NCBI GenBank assembly: GCA_910579035.1
Contig: CAJTSR010000038.1
Span: forward strand, 1-14,931
DNA: 14,931 nt
Source: an uncultured Muribaculaceae bacterium
Lineage (GTDB): Bacteria; Bacteroidota; Bacteroidia; Bacteroidales; Muribaculaceae
Direction: 5' to 3'
The notes below the pieces were generated by a model. The model did not search any database, was not told the origin of the DNA, and was given only the letters and a program-made list of their open reading frames with translations. Positions 1 to 8,158 of this stretch are shown here, piece by piece (positions within the stretch are counted from its first letter, which is position 1; the number at the start of each line of letters is the position of its first letter). Position numbers and translations under genes: made by a program.

Positions 1-145
1 GGTTGACGAATGCCGCCAGCTCGTCCTCGAAGGCGTTCACGTTCGGTCCCATCGGCACGACCCAGTTCGAGTCGAAAGCCTCCTTTATGAAATCCATCTC
101 CCGGCCGCTCATGTGGGCCAGGCAGAGGTAAATCCGCTTGTTCAT
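1..145 (-). CDS. DegT/DnrJ/EryC1/StrS aminotransferase, N-terminal part only
   Basis: Reading leftward from an ATG at 145-143, the first 48 codons are open to the edge of the window. The translation begins MNKRIYLCLAHMSG and continues with WVVPMGPNVNAFEDELAAF. This is the characteristic start of PLP-dependent sugar aminotransferases of the DegT/DnrJ/EryC1/StrS class, which aminate a nucleotide-linked keto-sugar (PglE/WecE-like). The catalytic lysine lies outside the window, so the substrate cannot be judged. It follows the initiating sugar transferase by 44 bp on the same strand, so it is probably co-transcribed and may supply an aminosugar precursor such as a bacillosamine-type sugar (inference from the PglC-like neighbour). 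The GC-rich codon use matches the sugar transferase and not the AT-rich glycosyltransferases further upstream in the operon. Confidence 0.85.
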   Translation of the reverse strand, partial: MNKRIYLCLAHMSGREMDFIKEAFDSNWVVPMGPNVNAFEDELAAFVN

Positions 146-151
146 TATCTT

Positions 152-207
152 AGGTGGTTAGGTGGGTAAGTGGTCAGGTGGTCAGGTGGTTAAGTGGTCG
201 GGTTGTC
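152..207. repeat. Degenerate 8-bp tandem repeat (7 units)
   Basis: Seven consecutive octamers fit the consensus ARGTGGTY: AGGTGGTT, AGGTGGGT, AAGTGGTC, AGGTGGTC, AGGTGGTT, AAGTGGTC and GGGTTGTC. The array starts in the gap after the aminotransferase start and runs through the stop codon (190-192) and last codons of the sugar transferase. Because the unit is not a multiple of three, a change in copy number inside the coding part would alter the C-terminal tail of that protein. Confidence 0.8.
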
Positions 208-810
208 GGGGGGTGTCGCCGTGTCGGAGTATGAGCGGAAGATTGTGGCGAATATCAGCCTTATGTCGCCGGCGAGGGAGTGGCTGCGGTAATACTGGAG
301 GTTTATCCTCACCTTGTCGGGGAATATCACCTCGTCGTTGTACCGCTGCGGGTCGTCGACGAGGGCGAGTATCTCCTCCTCGTTGGCGTACTTCAGCGAT
401 GCCGGGCCTGTGATTCCCGGTCGCAGCCTTAGCACGTCGCGGTCGGCCCCGGTCAGCCTGTCGGCATAGCCGGGCACGTCGGGACGGGGCCCCACGAGGC
501 TCATGTCGCCTATCAGGACGTTCCACAGCTCGGGCAGCTCGTCGAGCTTGTAGCGCCGCAGCACGTGCCCCAGGGGCGTTATCCGGCTCTCGCCGGCCAC
601 CGACACCGAGCTGCCTCCGTGTCCCACGGTCATGGAGCGGAACTTGTACATCGTGAAGAGCCTGCCGCCGCGCCCCACGCGCCTCTGCCTGAAGATCACC
701 GGGCCTCCCGGCATCCTCACCTTAATCAGCACGGCCACCACGGCCAGCACCGGCCACAGCGCCAGCAGACCCGCCGCCGCCATCACCCTGTCAAAAATCC
801 ACTTAGCCAT
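190..810 (-). CDS. Initiating polyprenyl-phosphate sugar-phosphate transferase (PglC-like)
   Basis: This 206-residue protein would transfer a sugar-1-phosphate from a UDP-sugar to undecaprenyl phosphate, the first membrane step of repeat-unit assembly. One hydrophobic segment lies at about residues 11-32, followed by the bacterial sugar transferase core. Visible motifs are KFRSM (56-60), the catalytic stretch with LDELPELWN (89-97) and GDMSLVGPRP (101-110), and PGITG (131-135). The length fits the short monotopic PglC/EpsL type, not the long WbaP/WcaJ type with extra membrane helices. The ATG at 810-808 overlaps the end of the SDR-cytidylyltransferase gene by 8 bp. The gene is strikingly GC-rich compared with the glycosyltransferases upstream, so it may belong to an older or differently acquired part of the locus. 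Its last codons lie in an 8-bp tandem repeat. The sugar is unknown; the adjacent aminotransferase suggests an amino sugar. Confidence 0.93.
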   Translation of the reverse strand: MAKWIFDRVMAAAGLLALWPVLAVVAVLIKVRMPGGPVIFRQRRVGRGGRLFTMYKFRSMTVGHGGSSVSVAGESRITPLGHVLRRYKLDELPELWNVLIGDMSLVGPRPDVPGYADRLTGADRDVLRLRPGITGPASLKYANEEEILALVDDPQRYNDEVIFPDKVRINLQYYRSHSLAGDIRLIFATIFRSYSDTATPPDNPTT

Positions 811-1954
811 TGTTTGCTTGTTCAGATAGTGCTGTGCGTAGCTGGGTGCTGCTTGTCCCCTTTGTGTATGGGAAATAGACTATTTCCACTCCTTTGTCCT
901 TGAAATATTCTTCATAACGGTTGAATCGCTCAGTCCCTTTGTAGTCAGAGCCAACAAAGAGTAAGTCATAGTGTACGATTCCTTTTGTGTAGACGTCGGA
1001 ATCCTCTCGTTCAGATTCTATCACTCGATCAACGAACGATATGTTTTTTACAATTTCCATACGTTCTTCAAACGGTATGAATACGTTCTTTCCTTTGTGA
1101 GAGCCATCGCGGTGGACTCCTACAACGAGGTAGTCACAGTACATTTTAGCCCGCCTAAGTAGGTTGAGGTGTCCTATATGGAAAAGGTCGAATGTGCCAC
1201 TCAAGTAGCCGATGCGTAGCTGCGGACGGTCGGATAATCGTCCACCATCTATTTTATAGCGATAGCTTGATAGGCCGAATTCATGTGCATTGTCATTATA
1301 GCGGTCTATTACGCTCTTGAATGTTTGTTCGTAATCAGGAATGAGCAGCGACTGTCTATTTTCTATTGCTGTTACAATATCTGTAGCAAGTTTTTCTGTA
1401 AGTATCAGGTCGTTTGTGCTTCCATTGAATCGAGTGCCCTTTATTGATCCCGGAGATACTTCAAGGATGCGGTTTGCTCCTCCACACATTTCGATCTCGA
1501 TATTAATTGCTTCGATAGCTCGGAATAGAGCAGCCTTTGTGGCGCTATAGACGCTGAAAAGAGGCGATGCAATCCGTGCGGCTATGCTCACCATGACACC
1601 ACAATAGAAATTGTTGCAGCTTTTTAGTCGTGGCATATAATACGACAATATTTTCAGTGGTGCGATAGTGTTTACAGTAAAGCTATTGTCAATCTCTTTT
1701 GGTCGCAACTCCTCGAAATGCGCCACTCTGCCAAAGCCGGCTGAATAGAATAACCCATCGACATCGTTATATTCCACAAGCCATTCAAAGTCTGTAGTCG
1801 CAAGATCTATCTGTCGGTAGTTAATATTTGGCGGCATCGTGCAGTCTGGTTTGACTCTATCTATAATAGTGACGTCATTAAATTTTTCGGACAGTTTTAA
1901 GGCTACAGCAAGGCCTATGCCGTTAGCTCCGCCTACAACAAGTGCGTGATTCAT
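803..1954 (-). CDS. Fused SDR reductase and TagD-type cytidylyltransferase
   Basis: The 383-residue protein has two enzymes in one chain. Residues 1 to about 205 are a short-chain dehydrogenase/reductase, with nucleotide motif GGANGIG (8-14), a SAG turn (71-73), Ser123 and the YxxxK pair Tyr136/Lys140. Residues 247 to about 375 are a class I nucleotidyltransferase like glycerol-3-phosphate cytidylyltransferase, with GTFDLFHIGH (253-262) and GTSST near the C-terminus (366-370). It could reduce a keto precursor and then make the CDP-alcohol. Known CDP-ribitol fusions (Bcs1/TarIJ type) have an IspD-like cytidylyltransferase first and the SDR second; here the order and the transferase family differ. 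I start at the ATG at 1954-1952, 14 bp after the preceding gene ends; a frame extension to 2005 lacks the family signature. The LicD-like gene in the same operon is the likely user of the CDP product. The exact alcohol is unknown. Confidence 0.88.
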   Translation of the reverse strand: MNHALVVGGANGIGLAVALKLSEKFNDVTIIDRVKPDCTMPPNINYRQIDLATTDFEWLVEYNDVDGLFYSAGFGRVAHFEELRPKEIDNSFTVNTIAPLKILSYYMPRLKSCNNFYCGVMVSIAARIASPLFSVYSATKAALFRAIEAINIEIEMCGGANRILEVSPGSIKGTRFNGSTNDLILTEKLATDIVTAIENRQSLLIPDYEQTFKSVIDRYNDNAHEFGLSSYRYKIDGGRLSDRPQLRIGYLSGTFDLFHIGHLNLLRRAKMYCDYLVVGVHRDGSHKGKNVFIPFEERMEIVKNISFVDRVIESEREDSDVYTKGIVHYDLLFVGSDYKGTERFNRYEEYFKDKGVEIVYFPYTKGTSSTQLRTALSEQANNG

Positions 1955-1968
1955 AAAAAACAGATTAA

Positions 1969-2796
1969 TTAGATTTTGTCTCTGAATAGGTTGCGGAATA
2001 ACCAACCTCTTACATTATTGGGCATTAATACTTGTAAGGCGAAGCGTCCACATATGTTATATAGATATTGGGGTATATTTACCAAATGATTCTGGAGCAT
2101 ATACCTTTGTAGTTTCTCCTCACTTGTAAAGTATTTCCATCCTCCTCGGCGTGCGTACATTTCCTTGCCAATTCTGACATTGACAAGAGAATCTTGAAAA
2201 TTAGCAAACTTGCATCCGTTCAAGGCCATTCGAATCCAAAGAAAATAATCCTCATTATAGTGCCAGGGGATATAACCACCGGCAGATAGTATTGCATTTT
2301 TTTTAAATGCCACGGTCATATGATTGAATGGGCAGCGAGATTTAAGATAGTGGATTATCTCAGAATGAGTGCATGGCACAGTCCTTTTGCCCACAATATT
2401 ATTTTCAGAGCCAATAAATTCTGTGATTTGGCCACCAACAATATCACAATCCGGATTATCCTCAAGATACTTGATTTGCTTTTCGAATCTGTTTGGCATA
2501 GCTACATCATCGGAATCCATTCTCGCAATTATTGGGTATGAAGCCAATTCCGTTCCAATTCTCAATGCGTTGCCAAGGCCTTTATTTTCAGGTAACTGAG
2601 TGATGCAAAAAGAGTAGTCCTTTGTTGATTCTAAGCTTTTTAAGATATTGTGGAGAGCCTCATCAACCTCTCCGTCAACAATAATTATAATTTCTGCCGG
2701 TTTTAGTGTTTGTAATGACGTTACGCTTTCGATAGCGCGTATAACAAACTCCGGTTTGTCGTTACGATAAACCGACATCAATACAGAAAAAGGCAT
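1969..2796 (-). CDS. Family 2 glycosyltransferase (AmsE-like)
   Basis: The 275-residue protein has a GT-A fold of family GT2: an N-terminal FSVLMSVY strand, the loop NKGLGNALRIG (71-81), the metal- and nucleotide-binding DSDD (94-97) and a later NED that fits the catalytic base region. It resembles amylovoran-type transferases such as AmsE. It should add one sugar to the lipid-linked repeat unit on the cytoplasmic face; donor and acceptor cannot be read from sequence. The ATG at 2796-2794 lies 23 bp after the GT4 stop and the stop lies 14 bp before the SDR-cytidylyltransferase start, so it is in the middle of the operon. No long membrane segment is seen. Codon use is AT-rich like its upstream neighbours. 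Confidence 0.9.
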   Translation of the reverse strand: MPFSVLMSVYRNDKPEFVIRAIESVTSLQTLKPAEIIIIVDGEVDEALHNILKSLESTKDYSFCITQLPENKGLGNALRIGTELASYPIIARMDSDDVAMPNRFEKQIKYLEDNPDCDIVGGQITEFIGSENNIVGKRTVPCTHSEIIHYLKSRCPFNHMTVAFKKNAILSAGGYIPWHYNEDYFLWIRMALNGCKFANFQDSLVNVRIGKEMYARRGGWKYFTSEEKLQRYMLQNHLVNIPQYLYNICGRFALQVLMPNNVRGWLFRNLFRDKI

Positions 2797-2819
2797 AGGA
2801 TTACTTGGTGGTAAGACTA

Positions 2820-3941
2820 TTATTGAATCGCCGTGGAATCAATGAGTTGGTGGTAATGATGAATTAATTTAGAAAATTCGGTCTCGATGTCATAACCTTT
2901 TGAAATAATTATATCTCGGCTTATAATGCGTTGATTGTTGCATAAAGACAGTATATTGTCAATCCATACTTTTTTATTCTCTGAAAGAGATATGCGCTTA
3001 CAGTATTCTGGAATTAGAACAGCTTCATCAGGTACTCCAGTAGATATAATAGAAGGTAAGCCTGAGGCTTGAGCTTCTATTGTGACAATGGGAAGACCTT
3101 CAAAAAGGGACGGAATCAACATTATATCAGAGGCCATAAGAATTTCTGGAATATCGCTCCGAAGTCCTAAAAAAGAAACATTTTCTTCTATACGTAAATT
3201 GTGTATATGTGATTTTAGGTTCTCTTCAAGTTCCCCGCTTCCTACAATTAATAAATGTACATTGCGTTTGATTTGAAGTAAATCATTAAAGATATTTATT
3301 AAGAAAATATGGTTTTTTTCAGGTGAAAGTCTTCCAATGCTAACTAGTGCAATTTTTCCATCAATATTAAGTTTCTTCCGCATTAGAGTTCTAATACTAT
3401 TATCAAATTGGTATTTACTAGTTTCTATGGCATTATGGATTACTGTGAAATGTGATTTTGATCCAAATAAATTTTGACAAGCCATTACAGAACACCCCCA
3501 AAGTGCATTTGCACAATCGTTTAAGTTACGAGTAAGGACCCAGTTCCTCAAATACCCAAGTCCACTTTTTGTACTGAGTTTGGTGGAATGCGCATGAATA
3601 ATCCGATTTCGTATACCATGCTTTTTCGCAAAAGGAAGTATAATATGAGATAGAACCACTTCGTGTAAATGAACGATATCATATTCACTACCATACTTGC
3701 TAAAAAAATCAGAGTAATGCTTTAGCGTTTTTAGGATATTGGTAGGAGATGGTAATTCTAGATGGTAACATTTTGCTCCGGTTGTGGTAAGAAACTCCTT
3801 AAATGAATTATTATCTTCTTTGAAATATATAAAATCCATCGTGATGTCCGTACGACTCAGCGAGCATTTATAATAATTTACGACAAAGTTCGTGATTCCG
3901 GAACATCTGCTTAAACTTTCTACAATATGTAAAATGCGCAT
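2820..3941 (-). CDS. Family 4 glycosyltransferase (GT-B fold)
   Basis: The 373-residue protein is a retaining GT4-type glycosyltransferase. The N-terminal domain opens MRILHIVESL and contains HLHEVV (91-96) and HAHST (116-120). The C-terminal nucleotide-binding domain carries GRLSPEKNH (203-211), VGSGELE (233-239) and the signature LFEGLPIVTIEAQASGLP, in which Glu281 and Glu289 form the E-x7-E motif. It resembles EpsF-like enzymes of exopolysaccharide clusters. It would add one sugar to the growing lipid-linked unit. The ATG at 3941-3939 lies one base after the stop of the preceding GT2, so translation is probably coupled. Strongly AT-rich. Donor sugar unknown. Confidence 0.93.
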   Translation of the reverse strand: MRILHIVESLSRCSGITNFVVNYYKCSLSRTDITMDFIYFKEDNNSFKEFLTTTGAKCYHLELPSPTNILKTLKHYSDFFSKYGSEYDIVHLHEVVLSHIILPFAKKHGIRNRIIHAHSTKLSTKSGLGYLRNWVLTRNLNDCANALWGCSVMACQNLFGSKSHFTVIHNAIETSKYQFDNSIRTLMRKKLNIDGKIALVSIGRLSPEKNHIFLINIFNDLLQIKRNVHLLIVGSGELEENLKSHIHNLRIEENVSFLGLRSDIPEILMASDIMLIPSLFEGLPIVTIEAQASGLPSIISTGVPDEAVLIPEYCKRISLSENKKVWIDNILSLCNNQRIISRDIIISKGYDIETEFSKLIHHYHQLIDSTAIQ

Positions 3942-3942
3942 G

Positions 3943-4893
3943 TTATTTAAAAAATTTGGTTAGAAATTTAAAGTTCGTTATGGAAAGTGTTGCAAATAAT
4001 TTTTTTGAGATAGAATAATTGCTAAATAGAAATGTCCAATAATACTTTGATATAATTTTCCTCATTAGTTGGAGTGATTCTTCATCTTCATAATTTTGGA
4101 CTATGGCACGGTATAGATATGCATTTGCATAGCGGCAAAAGCGTCGTTTTCCATATTTTAGTAACTTTGGATGCCGTTTAGCAACATAGTTTAAAATGCT
4201 GAGGTGGGCTGGGATAAAATCAAGATTCTTTTTAGAGAATGACTTGTTCGTTATACTGTTTGGATTAATTCTGTAAAAGTATCCAATGTGTGAATTGTAA
4301 GAGATTGCCTCAACTTTGTCAAACACTTTCCAAATAGTTGATAAATCTTCAAATATTTGACCATAAGGAAATCTGACATCGTTGAATAGATGAGATTTAT
4401 ATAATTTACCCCAAGCAGATGTTGATATAATAGACTCTTGTAAAATTGATTTTATTGTATACTGTTGGGTGAACCGTTTTATAAATGTCGAGGTGGGCTG
4501 CTCAAATACTTTTTTTATACTTTCATTATAAGCACATACAGAAATTTCAGTGTTGGTTGCCTTGATAGTGGAGTATAAGGTTGATATGTAATCATTTGAA
4601 ACAGCATCGTCGCTATCTATAAAAGTAAGGTATTCGCCAGTACAAATATCTAATGCGGAATTACGGGCGTCTGATAACCCTCCGTTCTTTTTGTGAATAA
4701 CAATTATTCGTTTATCCGAACAAGCAAATTGGTCACATTTTATACCGCAGTCATCGGTAGAGCCATCGTCGACAAGTATTATTTCAAGATTCGTGTAAGT
4801 TTGCTCTATAATGCTTATTATGCATTCATCCAAAAATTCAGACACGTTATAAATTGGAACAATTACTGATATTTTGGGGCTGTGTTTTTGCAT
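3943..4893 (-). CDS. Family 2 glycosyltransferase
   Basis: The 316-residue protein has a textbook GT2 N-terminal domain: ISVIVPIYN (8-16), VDDGSTDD (41-48), NGGLSDARN (70-78) and the DSDD metal site (93-96). The C-terminal part has the helical tail with basic and aromatic residues usual for capsule transferases (EpsJ/WaaV-like). It likely adds one sugar to the repeat unit at the inner face of the membrane. The ATG at 4893-4891 lies 47 bp inside the end of the wzy gene, a long overlap that suggests tight coupling or a compact transferred module. AT-rich. Linkage unknown. Confidence 0.92.
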   Translation of the reverse strand: MQKHSPKISVIVPIYNVSEFLDECIISIIEQTYTNLEIILVDDGSTDDCGIKCDQFACSDKRIIVIHKKNGGLSDARNSALDICTGEYLTFIDSDDAVSNDYISTLYSTIKATNTEISVCAYNESIKKVFEQPTSTFIKRFTQQYTIKSILQESIISTSAWGKLYKSHLFNDVRFPYGQIFEDLSTIWKVFDKVEAISYNSHIGYFYRINPNSITNKSFSKKNLDFIPAHLSILNYVAKRHPKLLKYGKRRFCRYANAYLYRAIVQNYEDEESLQLMRKIISKYYWTFLFSNYSISKKLFATLSITNFKFLTKFFK

Positions 4894-6085
4894 ATGACAA
4901 AAAATATAATGTGAAAAAATAGAATGACATATCAGCGAGTCCTTTAAGATTTAGAACCACAACTGTTAAGATATATGCAAGTATAATTAATCGTTTATTG
5001 TGGGTAAAGATAGTGGAGGCATAAGATATTATTTTATATTGGTAAATTAGAAATAATAATAGACCTATAGTTCCGATTGCGTATATTAGCCGTAATATAC
5101 CAATGTCTGTATGCATATAATAAGTCGTTTCATCCAATCTAAGTCTGGCATCTCCAATAATCCATGTAAGGGGATTGTCTGGGTATATATACATCTGCAT
5201 CATATTATCAGTTGATTTTGAATAAAAGCTACCTGTTTCTTGATAGTTTGAAAATAATTCAAATCCAAACTGAAACGCAGTTTCCATTTGATCTGAAAAC
5301 ACTAAATGGAAATCAAATAGATTAAATAGTGCTATAATAATAGTTGCATATATCACAAATTTACAAACTAGCTTACGGCCATATTTATTTAGTAATATTA
5401 TAGACAAAGAAATGACGATGCCTACTAAATTTGTTCTGGCAAGTATTGTACCCAGTATTGCGATTAAAAATAGGCCTATTGAGAACAGGATGTGAGAATC
5501 TTTGCTTTGGTCAATTAGTATATAACTAATTAACAATAAAACGAAACAGTTGTATAATCCCGCACCAAAAAACGCATAATCTCCAATCCCAAAAGGTCTT
5601 ATACCTAATGCCCCCTCTGTTTTCGTTGAGGATAATTCTCCAGATGAGAAAAGATTAAATATTATTGAGTATAAATGTGGACTTATATATACAGTAAAAG
5701 ATATGACAATTTGTATAATGGCAAACCATAGAAAAATATATGTGAGAAATTTTAATGTAAACTTATCTTTGTAGAAATGTGTTAGATATGCAATTAGGAT
5801 ATATGCAGTAAAAAAACGGCAAAAGTTTGCGATGATTATTTCTTTGTAGTAGTACTTATCGAATGTGCCGTTTATAGTAGAACTGATGAGACCAATAAGT
5901 ATGAGTAATAATATATATCCCAATATCTTGTAATCGGATGCCCTATGTTTGTTTTTTAAACTGCTTATTGTCCATACTATTGAGCCAATTACTCCTACAA
6001 TAATTATGGGAGAAACTGGAAGAAAGGATATACGTATATTAAAAACGCATAAAAAGAAAACAAACAATCCAATAGCCTTGGCCAT
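4847..6085 (-). CDS. wzy: Wzy-type polysaccharide polymerase
   Basis: The 412-residue protein is almost entirely hydrophobic, with about ten to twelve membrane segments separated by short loops and one larger hydrophilic stretch around residues 265-310 (between QMETAFQFGFELFSNY and the region of DARLRLDETTYYMHTDIG). A large external loop late in the protein is typical of Wzy polymerases; the HTDIG segment resembles the H-x-x-G neighbourhood seen in many Wzy and WaaL proteins. Wzy joins flipped repeat units on the outer face of the inner membrane. Primary sequence is poorly conserved in this class, so the call rests on topology, length and the neighbouring Wzx flippase and glycosyltransferases. 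The ATG at 6085-6083 follows the LicD stop by 16 bp. AT-rich. A WaaL-type ligase is an alternative but less likely here. Confidence 0.82.
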   Translation of the reverse strand: MAKAIGLFVFFLCVFNIRISFLPVSPIIIVGVIGSIVWTISSLKNKHRASDYKILGYILLLILIGLISSTINGTFDKYYYKEIIIANFCRFFTAYILIAYLTHFYKDKFTLKFLTYIFLWFAIIQIVISFTVYISPHLYSIIFNLFSSGELSSTKTEGALGIRPFGIGDYAFFGAGLYNCFVLLLISYILIDQSKDSHILFSIGLFLIAILGTILARTNLVGIVISLSIILLNKYGRKLVCKFVIYATIIIALFNLFDFHLVFSDQMETAFQFGFELFSNYQETGSFYSKSTDNMMQMYIYPDNPLTWIIGDARLRLDETTYYMHTDIGILRLIYAIGTIGLLLFLIYQYKIISYASTIFTHNKRLIILAYILTVVVLNLKGLADMSFYFFTLYFLSYAKTQPQNISNCSNL

Positions 6086-6101
6086 TATTATACTATATAG
6101 T

Positions 6102-6827
6102 TTATGCTATTTTTATGGCCAGTTTATCAGAGCGATAGGCGCATTTTGCATCGCCCATTTTGGGGTAGACGAAAGTTGGATCAGGGATTCTCCAATTTTC
6201 GCCATAGCGCGCTTCAAGAAATTCTATATCGTTTTCTATGATTGGTAAAGAAAGGTTATGGAACGATGCTGTTTTAGTTTTTTGTGAGAATGGTAGAATT
6301 AGTTGTATCGGCATAAGTCCGCCTTTACTACGTATGGACTCCTCGAAAGTGTCGTTTCCGTCAAAAGGAACGAGAACAATGGTGTATGCGAGCGTATCAT
6401 TATATGGATAAAAATAAAATATATCGATAGACACTCCGTCCTTTATATAGGTTTCTTCGCGCCCAAAGTTACCATTGTCTACTTCATATCTGCTTTTGAG
6501 CGTATAACCATTACTAATGAGTTGGGCTTGAATGTATTTGTGGTCTGTGTCTTTCCAAACTGCCACATCGATATCAAGATCGTGTTTGATAAACCCGTGT
6601 TCTCTTACTGCCCCAAGTAAGGTTCCGAATATTAAAGAATAATTAATCCCGGAACGGCTCATCACGGCGTTGAAATCGTCTAAAATACGAATTCCGTTTT
6701 CGTGGAGGAGTTTGTTTCTTTTCTTTTCACCATAAGGGTCAAATAATTTAGACACAGTAGGCTTTATAAGTCGTATAAGGGGCAAATTGCCAATTTTTCT
6801 GAGAGTGTCAAAAAGTCTTTGGTTCAT
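6102..6827 (-). CDS. LicD-family phosphotransferase
   Basis: The 241-residue protein carries the LicD/nucleotidyltransferase-like signature: GTLLGAVREHG (68-78) followed by KHDLDIDVAV (81-90), where the acidic residues of DLDID would bind metal. LicD proteins move a phospho-alcohol (phosphocholine in pneumococcus and Haemophilus; ribitol or glycerol phosphate in relatives) from a CDP-linked donor to a sugar. That role fits the SDR-cytidylyltransferase fusion in the same operon, which could make the CDP donor (inference). No choline kinase or choline transporter is present, so phosphocholine is less likely than a polyol phosphate unless those genes lie elsewhere. The ATG at 6827-6825 overlaps the flippase gene by 20 bp. 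No signal peptide is visible, so it should act in the cytoplasm on the lipid-linked unit. Confidence 0.85.
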   Translation of the reverse strand: MNQRLFDTLRKIGNLPLIRLIKPTVSKLFDPYGEKKRNKLLHENGIRILDDFNAVMSRSGINYSLIFGTLLGAVREHGFIKHDLDIDVAVWKDTDHKYIQAQLISNGYTLKSRYEVDNGNFGREETYIKDGVSIDIFYFYPYNDTLAYTIVLVPFDGNDTFEESIRSKGGLMPIQLILPFSQKTKTASFHNLSLPIIENDIEFLEARYGENWRIPDPTFVYPKMGDAKCAYRSDKLAIKIA

Positions 6828-8052
6828 TTTTTAATAGTTTTTTGTTGGCTACCAATGTGGCAATTCTGATAGATAGGCAAATAACCTCAGATATGGTTGT
6901 AAGAATACACAGGTTAATAGCTGAAACGGAGCCCGTTATAAATAATATTATTAAACCGCCAATTTGATTGACTGTGGCAATTTCTACTGATATATTTGCC
7001 CATTTAGCTTTGCCTATTGGTGTAAGAGCTGGAAATCCAAACATATATTGCGGCAGTGTTAGTGCCATAATAGGAATCATCCATCTTAATAATTCTGAAG
7101 AGCCTAAATATTCCTTGCCAAAAGCGATTATGCAAATTTCATCTGACCAAATAAAGCAGATAGCCAAAATTATAATAATGGGGATCTCCAGAATTAATAC
7201 GGTTCTCAGCAACTTTTTGTAGTCCTTGGTACGGATCATATACGGATAGAAACTATCGGCGACGGGCGAGCAACCTTGTTGTGCAAGGCTACGGAATTTA
7301 TCAGCCGATGTGTAGTATCCGACAACTGCTTTACCCGGATATATGAAGCCTAAAATGATGGTATTGCAAAAATTATAAACAGATGAAGCTATTCTCGATA
7401 AGAAGTATGGAGCCGAATCTTTAATGATAGTTATTCGATATCGGAGTGTGGTTTTTGTGAATTTTATATTTTGGTTTTTGTGTAAATCGAAATATATCCA
7501 GATGATTACAATAATTGAGCCGATTATCTGGAAAAGAGGGACGAAATAGACTTGTTCGGGGCTTTTTAAGCACACGAATATTAATGATACAAAAATAGCC
7601 TTTATTGCAACTCCTCGTATTGCTATAATTTTCATATTCTCCAATCCCATATAAATATAATCTGGCAGCAGACTTGTTAGTGCTGAAAGAATTAGGAAAA
7701 GAGTGAGAAGCGCGAAGTTATTTGCAATTTCGGTTATCATATAGCTTGAAACAGCTAATGCAATAAATAATAATAGCGCAAATGATAACTTAATAAAAGT
7801 TACTGCTGAAAATATTTTTGACAGTTCAAGTTTATCATCAGCAAACATTGTGACTTTCTTTGTTGCAGATAATATGAAGCCGAAATCAATTATTAATGAA
7901 AAATATGCTCCAAAAGCCATCGCAAAGCCTAAATTACCGAATATAGAAGGCCCTAATATGCGTGAAATATATGGGATTGTAGCCAAACCGAACAAATAGT
8001 TTGCTGCGGTTAATGCATACAAGAAGAAAGTATTTTTTGCAAGTTTTCCCAT
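6808..8052 (-). CDS. wzx: Wzx-type polysaccharide flippase
   Basis: The protein, 414 residues from the chosen ATG, is an integral membrane transporter of the MOP/PST superfamily. It opens MGKLAKNTFFLYALTAANY and continues with IPYISRILGPSIFGNLGFA, the usual start of O-antigen flippases, followed by about twelve hydrophobic segments. Wzx moves the undecaprenyl-linked repeat unit across the inner membrane. The reading frame extends back to a TTG at 8085, but the added residues do not look like family sequence, and the ATG at 8052-8050 places the first helix correctly. It lies about 106 bp after the UpxZ-like gene, the largest gap in the train and the point where composition turns AT-rich; no TAnnTTTG promoter was seen there. 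It overlaps the LicD gene by 20 bp. Confidence 0.92.
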   Translation of the reverse strand: MGKLAKNTFFLYALTAANYLFGLATIPYISRILGPSIFGNLGFAMAFGAYFSLIIDFGFILSATKKVTMFADDKLELSKIFSAVTFIKLSFALLLFIALAVSSYMITEIANNFALLTLFLILSALTSLLPDYIYMGLENMKIIAIRGVAIKAIFVSLIFVCLKSPEQVYFVPLFQIIGSIIVIIWIYFDLHKNQNIKFTKTTLRYRITIIKDSAPYFLSRIASSVYNFCNTIILGFIYPGKAVVGYYTSADKFRSLAQQGCSPVADSFYPYMIRTKDYKKLLRTVLILEIPIIIILAICFIWSDEICIIAFGKEYLGSSELLRWMIPIMALTLPQYMFGFPALTPIGKAKWANISVEIATVNQIGGLIILFITGSVSAINLCILTTISEVICLSIRIATLVANKKLLKNEPKTF

Positions 8053-8158
8053 TAGTTCAATGTCAACATATATAGTTTCACACAATAAAGCGTATTGGTA
8101 ATTTTAACATGAAATGTATATGAAGAATATATGTTGTGGAGCTATAGGGGTGTTATGT

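Noticed and set aside
152..207. A CRISPR array
   Set aside because: The units are contiguous 8-mers with no spacers, and there are no cas genes.
190..526. Overlapping open frames on both strands in the GC-rich sugar transferase region
   Set aside because: They are shadows caused by high GC content. Only the frame at 190-810 carries the conserved sugar transferase motifs.
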